From contig JAKAMP010000155.1 in NCBI GenBank assembly GCA_021812865.1, positions 1 through 6,756 of the forward strand: a stretch of DNA of 6,756 nucleotides. The letters are read 5' to 3'. Each line of letters begins with the position of its first letter. Position 1 is the first letter of the stretch. Under the pieces are notes generated by a model. The model did not search any database, was not told where the DNA came from, and saw nothing but the letters and a program-made list of their open reading frames with translations. Source of the DNA: Bacteroidota bacterium (lineage in GTDB: Bacteria > Bacteroidota > Bacteroidia > Bacteroidales > JAAYUG01). Positions 1-5,536 of this stretch are shown piece by piece. Both the position numbers and the translations under genes were made by a program.

Positions 1-561
1 GAACAGGTTGGGATTTTTTTTGATCACCTCCCCGATGTGGGCTTTTACCTCTTTATCTATTGCCGAAAGCTGATCCCGGTATGTTTTTTTCTGATCCTCG
101 CTGGTCGCTGCTTTGATTTTATCCTGCAGGTCTTTTGCCTGTTTGCTTTTATCCATCAGATATTTCTGGTAGGCGTAGAATTCCTGGTTTTCAAGGCTTC
201 CTGAGGAACTGAACCGGTTTACAAAGTCGGTGGTGTCATCCCCGATGGAGAAATTCTGCTGATCGCCGATGAGTATGTCGAAGTACGATGATTTTGCAGG
301 CAGATAAATGAAATACATACCTTCCGGAAGTTTGTTTTTTCCGCTGAATTCACCCATCCCTTTCGCGTTCAGGCGTATGGTATCATCAAGGTATTTCAGG
401 TTGGCGAAATGATGGCCCAGCATTACATCAGTGTTCCCGAGATGGTCTATTTTGATCTTGATATTGTAGCCTTGCGCCTGAACATGGAGCTGGGAAGCAA
501 CCCACATGAAAACAAGCGTTACAGCGAAAAGAAAAGTCTTGTTGTTCATTCCATTAAGCAT
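1..561 (-). CDS. Exported DUF4369/DUF5106-like protein, probable TlpA-type redoxin (N-terminal part; C-terminus beyond left edge)
   Basis: This reading frame stays open from an ATG at 561-559 to the left edge, giving 187 codons. Residues 9-24 form a hydrophobic signal-peptide core, with likely cleavage after Ala29 (VQA/QG); there is no lipobox cysteine. Residues 31-120 are a beta-rich stretch (start YNIKIKI, then LPEGMYFIYLP near 79-88) that resembles the DUF4369-type domain of Bacteroidota exported proteins. Residues 125-183 are charged and helical (KYLMDKSKQAKDL), as in the following DUF5106-like region. Relatives usually end in a thioredoxin-like domain that reduces or exchanges disulfides in the periplasm. 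That part is outside the window, so the redox role is inferred. ATG 561 is preferred over the in-frame ATG at 549 because GGAG lies 7 nt upstream of it; an in-frame stop sits at 604-606. The gene is transcribed divergently from the prenyl synthase. Family recognition is from memory of similar sequences. Confidence 0.72.
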   Translation of the reverse strand, partial: MLNGMNNKTFLFAVTLVFMWVASQLHVQAQGYNIKIKIDHLGNTDVMLGHHFANLKYLDDTIRLNAKGMGEFSGKNKLPEGMYFIYLPAKSSYFDILIGDQQNFSIGDDTTDFVNRFSSSGSLENQEFYAYQKYLMDKSKQAKDLQDKIKAATSEDQKKTYRDQLSAIDKEVKAHIGEVIKKNPNLF

Positions 562-588
562 TAGGTGACTCCGTTTTCCAAAATTTGT

Positions 589-618
589 CAAAATTAGTCT
601 GATTCAGGCAAACTGCAA
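589..618 (-). promoter_or_regulatory. Bacteroidota-type promoter for the leftward exported protein
   Basis: Read on the minus strand, TTG (618-616) is followed after 19 nt by TAATTTTG (596-589). This is a perfect match to the TAnnTTTG -7 element of the Bacteroidota primary sigma factor, with a -33 TTG at the usual distance. Transcription would start at roughly 580-585, leaving a leader of about 20 nt before ATG 561. The assignment rests on motif and spacing only. Confidence 0.55.
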
Positions 619-775
619 GGAGGCATATGAAAATAATATGCAGATTTTTCCATGTCCTATATAACACAGGCAAAGAGGATTACTTTTCAATAAAATTCTT
701 CCTATATGCTGCATAGATTCGGTAATTTTACAGGATCGAATAACGGTACAGACTTCATTCGCAAGGTAAAAAACG

Positions 776-787
776 ATGCTTAAGCAT
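776..787. repeat. Perfect 12-bp palindrome, possible operator
   Basis: ATGCTTAAGCAT is its own reverse complement. It lies 9 bp upstream of the candidate -7 element of the prenyl synthase gene, where a dimeric regulator could compete with RNA polymerase. No regulator is encoded in the window and no second copy was noticed, so an operator role is inference. Confidence 0.4.
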
Positions 788-796
788 AAAAATTGA

Positions 797-804
797 TATA
801 CTTG
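797..804 (+). promoter_or_regulatory. Candidate -7 element for the polyprenyl synthase gene
   Basis: TATACTTG matches the Bacteroidota TAnnTTTG element at all fixed positions but one, and is followed by C, as is common. No clear TTG lies about 19 nt upstream, so the site is weaker than the divergent leftward promoter. It would give a leader of roughly 50 nt. A second, poorer candidate (TACTTTC, 848-854) lies too close to the start codon to be convincing. Confidence 0.35.
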
Positions 805-860
805 CATTCCGGTATCATGCAAAGAGAATGCCGGGAATTTAAATCCATACTTTCAAATAT

Positions 861-1835
861 ATGATAAGCCTGAAGGAGGCCAAAGCAATTGCAGATAAGG
901 AACTTATAAGGTTCAGTTTCATCAGGGAACCGGTTTCACTGTATAAACCAATTGGGTACATCCTGTCACTCGGGGGCAAACGCCTGCGTCCGAGCCTTAC
1001 ACTAATGACCGCAAGCCTTTTTGGCGAAGACCTGCATCATGCTGTTCAGGCGGCATGTGCCATTGAGGTCTTTCACAATTTCACCCTGCTTCACGATGAT
1101 ATAATGGACCAGGCGCCGATGCGCCGCGGCCATCCAACCGTACATGTGAAATGGAACACCAATACCGCTATTCTGTCGGGCGATGCCATGCTGATTGAAG
1201 CTTTCCATATTCTTCATGGCACCCGGCAGGAAATTTTGCCTGCGGTTACAGAAATTTTCACACAAACGGCGCTGGAGGTATGCGAAGGACAGCAATACGA
1301 TATGGACTTTGAGAAGCGCGGTGTGGTCAGTGAGAAGGAATATCTCCGTATGATCGAGCTCAAAACAGCCGTTCTGATCGCTGCAAGTATGAAAATCGGA
1401 GCATTATGTGGCGGAAGCGATGCACAACAGGCGAACCTTTTGTATGAGGTCGGCAGGAATATAGGACTGGCCTTTCAGTTACAGGATGACCTGCTCGATA
1501 CCTATGGAAACCCGGAGGTGTTTGGGAAAGCCATCGGCGGGGATATCGTTGCCAATAAAAAAACTTACCTGTTTGTCATGGCCAGCGAAAGATCTGCAGA
1601 AAAGGACCAGAAGGAACTCCTGCGACTGTTTTCGACTACGGATCTGCAGCCCGAAATAAAAATCAACAAGGTTAAGGCCCTTTTTGATACCTGCCAGGTA
1701 GAAAAGATCACCCTGGATAAAATTGAATATTACCTGCAGCAGGCGAAGATTTGTTTCGATGAATTGCAGACTACCACGGAGAACAAAAGTCAGTTCAACA
1801 ACCTGCTCGACAATCTATTAGGAAGGAAAGCATAA
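861..1835 (+). CDS. Polyprenyl diphosphate synthase (trans-isoprenyl diphosphate synthase)
   Basis: This 324-residue cytosolic enzyme condenses isopentenyl diphosphate with an allylic diphosphate to extend an all-trans prenyl chain. All the family signatures are intact: GGKRLRP at 38-44, the first aspartate-rich motif DDIMD at 79-83 followed by RR at 88-89, GDA at 107-109, KT at 168-169, the second aspartate-rich motif DDLLD at 209-213, and GK at 222-223 with KKT at 233-235. The two DDxxD motifs bind the magnesium-diphosphate complexes. The first motif lacks the two-residue insertion of typical bacterial farnesyl diphosphate synthases. The residue five positions before it is Phe74, whereas the long-chain enzyme IspB has a small residue there; this hints at a shorter product such as C20, but the length cannot be fixed by eye. 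Length is normal for the family. An in-frame stop at 840-842 makes ATG 861 the first ATG; no Shine-Dalgarno is visible. The product would feed quinones, carrier lipids or other isoprenoids. The gene stands alone, divergent from the left gene and convergent with the GT117 gene. Confidence 0.95.
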   Translation: MISLKEAKAIADKELIRFSFIREPVSLYKPIGYILSLGGKRLRPSLTLMTASLFGEDLHHAVQAACAIEVFHNFTLLHDDIMDQAPMRRGHPTVHVKWNTNTAILSGDAMLIEAFHILHGTRQEILPAVTEIFTQTALEVCEGQQYDMDFEKRGVVSEKEYLRMIELKTAVLIAASMKIGALCGGSDAQQANLLYEVGRNIGLAFQLQDDLLDTYGNPEVFGKAIGGDIVANKKTYLFVMASERSAEKDQKELLRLFSTTDLQPEIKINKVKALFDTCQVEKITLDKIEYYLQQAKICFDELQTTTENKSQFNNLLDNLLGRKA

Positions 1836-1843
1836 TTTTCCCT

Positions 1844-1885
1844 CACAATAAAGCCCATGATGCATTTTTCACGGGCTTTATTGTG
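1844..1885. terminator. Bidirectional hairpin terminator between convergent genes
   Basis: CACAATAAAGCCC (1844-1856) pairs perfectly with GGGCTTTATTGTG (1873-1885), giving a 13-bp stem. It continues inward past one A/C mismatch with three more pairs (TGA 1858-1860 with TCA 1869-1871), leaving an 8-nt loop. It starts 8 nt after the prenyl synthase stop and ends 23 nt before the stop of the convergent GT117 gene, so it can serve both. There is no clean U-tract on either strand, so intrinsic termination may be incomplete; it could also protect 3' ends. Confidence 0.75.
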
Positions 1886-1908
1886 TCAGGGAGTGATTCA
1901 TTTCTGAA

Positions 1909-4900
1909 TCATTTTGGCACAGCGTTATAACTCACGGCAGCATCGTTGTATGCTTTCTCCAGTTTGGCGGCCAGGTCCGTCTGGTTGAACTGTTTGGCCA
2001 AGGTTACCATATTTTGCAGAATCTGGAAAGATACACTGGTTTCGTATTCGACCAGTTTCCTGAAATTGGCGCCAAGAGAGAGATAATAGGCAAGATCATC
2101 TTCTGTAATCTTTGAAAAACCGATAAGAAGGGCGTTGGCCTTTTCTGTCTGGCCTATCCTGTAATACAGGCCTACGGTTTCGAGGGTGAACATATCGTAG
2201 GGCACCTTTTCATTGGGCATGAGTTCCACGCACCGGTCGAGCGCTTTCAGGGCCGAATCCCTTTTTCCTTCCTGAATAAGCTGATCGGCAAGCCGGTTGA
2301 ACACGTTTCTGATCTTCATTACCGCGATGGTACGGTTGGTATAGGCATCGATGAACACATCAGGTGCATTCATACGACCCCATTTGAATTTGTTCATCAG
2401 GTTATCGTAAAGTATCCGGCTGTCAATGCGGCCGTAATTCAGGTAACTCCTGCCGGGGGTAGCAATCGGAACGATTCTCCAGGCAAACCCATCGAGCTGG
2501 AGGTAGTCGTCCAGTCCAACCGTGCCCTCATTTCCTGCTGCATCAAAATAAATGGGGCGATTCCATTTGTTATATGCCAGGAGGTCGAGGGTCATGAATT
2601 CGCTCTTGCCAATGGAGGAGCGTTTGAGCTGCCAGTTGAGGGGAGAGACCATAAGGTGGGCATCTTTTCTGCTGACGGTGCCGTTGGCAACCACAAGAGC
2701 CGTATCCACAGGGAGAGAGAACATCCGGGTGGGGAGGTAATCGATCCGTTCACCGTCATTCTGCAGCGTTTTGGTCTTGGGATCGTCGCTGGCTTCAAAA
2801 TCGACCACGGTTTTCAGGTCGGTGTATTGTCTCAGTCTTTCAATGATGTAAATATAATTCCGGGTGCCATGGATGTACTGCATATGGGTAAGAGAAAATG
2901 GCACAGGATCGGAATCATAGGCTTTTCTTTTCATCTGGTCAATATACCAATCGGCATTGAGCAGCATCAGATTAACCACCCTCACATCGGTGCGGATGCC
3001 TTCCACTTCCTGGCAATACCAGAGGGGGAAGGTGTCGTTGTCGCCTACGGTGAACAGGATGGAATTGGGGGCGCAGGATTCGAGGTAGTCTGCTGCCAGG
3101 TCGCGGGTGGTATACCTGCCTGAGCGGTCGTGATTGCGCCAGTTCTCTTTGGCCATCAGGCCGGGCACAGCAAAGAGGGACAGAACGGTAACGGCAAGGG
3201 CAAGTAATGGTCGAGAGCTTTTTTTCTGAAAGTAATGGAGGATACCGGCCACGCCAAATCCAATCCAGATAGCGAATGCATAGAACGATCCTGCATAAGC
3301 GTAATCCCTTTCGCGGGGTTCCAGGGGCGGCTGGTTGAGATAAACCACAATGGCCAGGCCGGTCATGACAAAGAAAAGCAGAACAACCCAAAAATTGTGC
3401 ATGTCCTTGTCCATCTGGAAGAACAACCCGATCAGTCCCAGCAGCAAAGGAAGCATATAATAGGCATTGCGGGAGGGGCTATTTTTCATACTGTCCGGCA
3501 GCTTGTCCTGGTTACCCAGGAATAAGGCGTCGATAAATTTTATCCCGCTGATCCACTGTCCGTTCAGGATTCCGCCGGTGCCCTGTGTGTCATTCTGGCG
3601 TCCTGAGAAGTTCCACATGAAATAGCGGAAATACATATATCCGACCTGGTAGGTGAGAAAAAATTTGAGATTTTCACCGAAGGTGGGTTTGTACAGGGTT
3701 TTGGGTTTGCCATTTTCATCGGTAACGCGGACAGGAACCCCTTTGATGCTAGCCCAGTCCTGGTAAGCCTTGATATGATCGGGATCCGGACTGTACATGC
3801 GCGGGAAAATAGTGGTGAACCTCGGATCATACTCGTAGGATTTCTGGCGGTAAGTGATCTCATACCTTCCGTTCACCTGGCTGTAAATGGGTTTGCCTTC
3901 TTTGATTCCGACAGGGGGCGCGTTGTAATACTGTCCGTAGAGAAGGGGACGGTTTCCATACTGGTCGCGGTTCAGGTAGCTGAGCAGTGCGAACACGTTG
4001 TCCGGACTGTTTTCATCCATGGGAGGATCGGCTTGTGCGCGGATGACCAGCATGGCATAGGAGGAATAGCCGATAATGATTACAGTAATGGCAGTGATCA
4101 CGGTATTCAAAAGCGCCATTCTTTTCCTGAGGGTATAGCGGATACCCCATACAATGGCTGTAATCAAGAGTAGGGCATAAATGAATACCCCTGTATTATA
4201 GGGAAATCCGAAGCCATTGACGAAAAGGAGTTCAAACCAGGAAGCCACCACAATGAGGCCGGGAATAACCACGTACATCATGCCTCCCAGGAGGAGAAGA
4301 GCAACCAGCAGGGCCTTGATGGTGCCCCAGGTAGTGACGGAATATTTTTTGAAGTAAAACACCAGGACAAGGGCCGGGATGGTAAGCAGGTTGAGCAGGT
4401 GTACGCCAATGGAAAGGCCCATGAGGTAAGCAATAAGGATGATCCAGCGGTTGGCGTATTTTTCATCGGCTTCGTCTTCCCACTTTAGAATTGCCCAGAA
4501 AACCACGGCGGTAAACAGGGACGAATAGGCATACACTTCTCCTTCCACAGCCGAAAACCAGAACGTATCAGAGAATGTATAGGCAAGGCTTCCTACCAGG
4601 GCGCTGCCAAGGATGATGATGATCCTGTTCCAGGTGACCTCATTGTTTTTCAATATGATTTTACGCACCAGGTGGCTGATGGTCCAGAACAGGAAAAGGA
4701 TGGTGAAGGCGCTGGCCAGGGCCGACATGGAATTCACCATCATGGCTACATGGGTGTAGTCTTTGCCTGCCAGCAATGAAAACAGCCGGGCGGTGATCAT
4801 GAATAGCGGGGCTCCGGGTGGATGACCCACCTGCAGCTTAAAAGCGGTGGAAATGAATTCACCGCAATCCCATAAACTGGCAGTGGGTTCGATAGTCAGC

Positions 4901-4974
4901 AGATAGGTGATGGCCGCAATCACAAAAGTAATCCAGCCCACGATAAGGTTATACAGCCTAAGTTTTCGATCCAT
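1909..4974 (-). CDS. GT117 family (DUF2723, TMEM260-like) membrane glycosyltransferase
   Basis: This is a 1021-residue polytopic inner-membrane protein. It shows the DUF2723 signature: a first membrane helix (about 10-28), then SLWDCGEF at 33-40 and VGHPPGAP at 49-56. More helices follow at roughly 78-105, 118-137, 150-164, 177-208, 219-248, 262-278 and 290-312. A soluble loop spans 313-436, and further helices lie near 437-455, 502-545 and 562-606. The C-terminal half is soluble, with the conserved GDNDTFP at 644-650 and a TPR-like helical tail (about 893-1015). The family, now GT117, has a GT-C-type fold. Its animal member TMEM260 transfers O-mannose to extracellular domains; in bacteria the donor and acceptor are not established. 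By analogy with GT-C enzymes, Asp36 and Glu39 in the first outer loop are candidate catalytic or metal-binding residues. Length is normal and no frameshift is seen. ATG 4974 gives the usual short cytosolic N-terminus (MDRKLRLYN); no Shine-Dalgarno is present. Confidence 0.9.
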   Translation of the reverse strand: MDRKLRLYNLIVGWITFVIAAITYLLTIEPTASLWDCGEFISTAFKLQVGHPPGAPLFMITARLFSLLAGKDYTHVAMMVNSMSALASAFTILFLFWTISHLVRKIILKNNEVTWNRIIIILGSALVGSLAYTFSDTFWFSAVEGEVYAYSSLFTAVVFWAILKWEDEADEKYANRWIILIAYLMGLSIGVHLLNLLTIPALVLVFYFKKYSVTTWGTIKALLVALLLLGGMMYVVIPGLIVVASWFELLFVNGFGFPYNTGVFIYALLLITAIVWGIRYTLRKRMALLNTVITAITVIIIGYSSYAMLVIRAQADPPMDENSPDNVFALLSYLNRDQYGNRPLLYGQYYNAPPVGIKEGKPIYSQVNGRYEITYRQKSYEYDPRFTTIFPRMYSPDPDHIKAYQDWASIKGVPVRVTDENGKPKTLYKPTFGENLKFFLTYQVGYMYFRYFMWNFSGRQNDTQGTGGILNGQWISGIKFIDALFLGNQDKLPDSMKNSPSRNAYYMLPLLLGLIGLFFQMDKDMHNFWVVLLFFVMTGLAIVVYLNQPPLEPRERDYAYAGSFYAFAIWIGFGVAGILHYFQKKSSRPLLALAVTVLSLFAVPGLMAKENWRNHDRSGRYTTRDLAADYLESCAPNSILFTVGDNDTFPLWYCQEVEGIRTDVRVVNLMLLNADWYIDQMKRKAYDSDPVPFSLTHMQYIHGTRNYIYIIERLRQYTDLKTVVDFEASDDPKTKTLQNDGERIDYLPTRMFSLPVDTALVVANGTVSRKDAHLMVSPLNWQLKRSSIGKSEFMTLDLLAYNKWNRPIYFDAAGNEGTVGLDDYLQLDGFAWRIVPIATPGRSYLNYGRIDSRILYDNLMNKFKWGRMNAPDVFIDAYTNRTIAVMKIRNVFNRLADQLIQEGKRDSALKALDRCVELMPNEKVPYDMFTLETVGLYYRIGQTEKANALLIGFSKITEDDLAYYLSLGANFRKLVEYETSVSFQILQNMVTLAKQFNQTDLAAKLEKAYNDAAVSYNAVPK

Positions 4975-4999
4975 GCAGGGTATAATTTACAAACCGGAA

Positions 5000-5007
5000 C
5001 GAAGATA
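5000..5007 (-). promoter_or_regulatory. Candidate -7 element for the GT117 gene
   Basis: Read on the minus strand, TATCTTCG differs from TAnnTTTG at one position and lies 25 nt upstream of ATG 4974. No TTG is present at the expected distance upstream (the nearest, TTTG at 5041-5038, is 30 nt away), so this is a weak call. Confidence 0.3.
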
Positions 5008-5079
5008 AGGTATTCCTTAGAGAAGATTTTAGCCGTTCAAAAAAAACTTAATTGGGGCGAAAAACGTTTATGGATTGCC

Positions 5080-5087
5080 TTACTTTG
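5080..5087 (+). promoter_or_regulatory. Candidate -7 element for the SUI1-family gene
   Basis: TTACTTTG, followed by CA, differs from TAnnTTTG only at the second base and sits 19 nt before ATG 5107. That would give a leader of only 10-15 nt. A TTG at 5052-5054 is 25 nt upstream, longer than the usual spacer. Confidence 0.4.
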
Positions 5088-5106
5088 CAATTATAAATTT
5101 TCATAC

Positions 5107-5457
5107 ATGGGTTCAAAAAACAACCGGAACAGGGAGGGCATAGTATATTCCACCAACCCGGATTTTCAATTTGCTTCAGCGAATGATCATGAAGGAGCTA
5201 ACATACTCAATCCTTCGCAACAGGATCTGCGTGTTTGGCTTGACCGGAAGCAGAGGGGAGGGAAAGCGGTTACCCTGGTAAAAGGATTTACCGGGAGGGA
5301 GAGTGATCTGCAGGACCTGGGAAGGATGCTGAAATCGAAATGCGGAACCGGAGGTTCGGTAAAAGATGGAGAGATCATCATTCAGGGTGATTTCAGGAAT
5401 AAAGTTCTGGAGTTGCTGCTTTCAGCAGGTTACAGGGCGAAGAAGGCCGGGGGCTGA
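5107..5457 (+). CDS. yciH: Bacterial SUI1/YciH family translation initiation factor
   Basis: This 116-residue protein belongs to the SUI1 (eIF1-like) family; the E. coli member is YciH. Residues 1-40 are a polar, probably flexible N-terminus. The SUI1 core runs from about 41 to 111 and shows the conserved blocks RGGKAVTLVKGF (50-61), LGRMLKSKCGTGGSVKDG (71-88), EIIIQGD (89-95) and the C-terminal LLLSAGYRAK (103-112). The basic loop and GTGG segment correspond to the ribosome-contacting face of eIF1. Family members act on the small ribosomal subunit and influence start-site fidelity, but the bacterial role is only partly understood and is not essential in E. coli. Length matches the family (about 105-120). 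No Shine-Dalgarno precedes ATG 5107. The gene is divergent from the GT117 gene and lies 79 bp upstream of the secreted metallopeptidase gene on the same strand, so read-through is possible. The symbol follows the E. coli homologue. Confidence 0.93.
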   Translation: MGSKNNRNREGIVYSTNPDFQFASANDHEGANILNPSQQDLRVWLDRKQRGGKAVTLVKGFTGRESDLQDLGRMLKSKCGTGGSVKDGEIIIQGDFRNKVLELLLSAGYRAKKAGG

Positions 5458-5536
5458 TGGTGGGGATCTGTGCCATTCGCAAAACAAGGCAATATTTTTA
5501 GCAGAAAGCAGCAAAGTACCCTCATTTCTACCGATT

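Larger units (their letters stand above)
562..860. other. Divergent intergenic region
   Basis: These 299 bp separate two divergent genes and are visibly richer in A+T than the flanking coding sequence. They hold the leftward promoter (589-618), a candidate rightward -7 element (797-804), a 12-bp palindrome (776-787), and overlapping short inverted repeats (802-831). A 29-codon ORF at 627-716 with an AAGGAGG upstream is possible but unproven. I see no tRNA or recognisable riboswitch, and no long conserved ORF. Confidence 0.6.

Noticed and set aside
623..641. GCATAT/ATATGC inverted repeat followed by ATTTTT, resembling a small terminator
   Set aside because: The stem is only 6 bp and mostly A/T, and no gene ends just upstream on the plus strand, so chance in A+T-rich DNA is the better explanation.
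604..822. A 72-codon minus-strand ORF in the divergent intergenic region
   Set aside because: It overlaps the leftward promoter, has a composition rich in Cys, Ile and Leu typical of A+T-rich noncoding DNA, shows no recognisable motif, and only happens to share the frame of the exported protein upstream of its true start.
2656..3123. A 155-codon plus-strand ORF, the longest opposite the GT117 gene
   Set aside because: It lies wholly antisense to a coherent 1021-residue protein with conserved motifs, and its translation has no recognisable domain. The same applies to the other overlapping ORFs in 2552-4466.
2972..3391. A 139-codon minus-strand ORF in another frame of the GT117 gene
   Set aside because: It is a frame shadow of the intact gene, rich in Arg, Pro and Cys, and does not indicate a frameshift because the main frame is uninterrupted.
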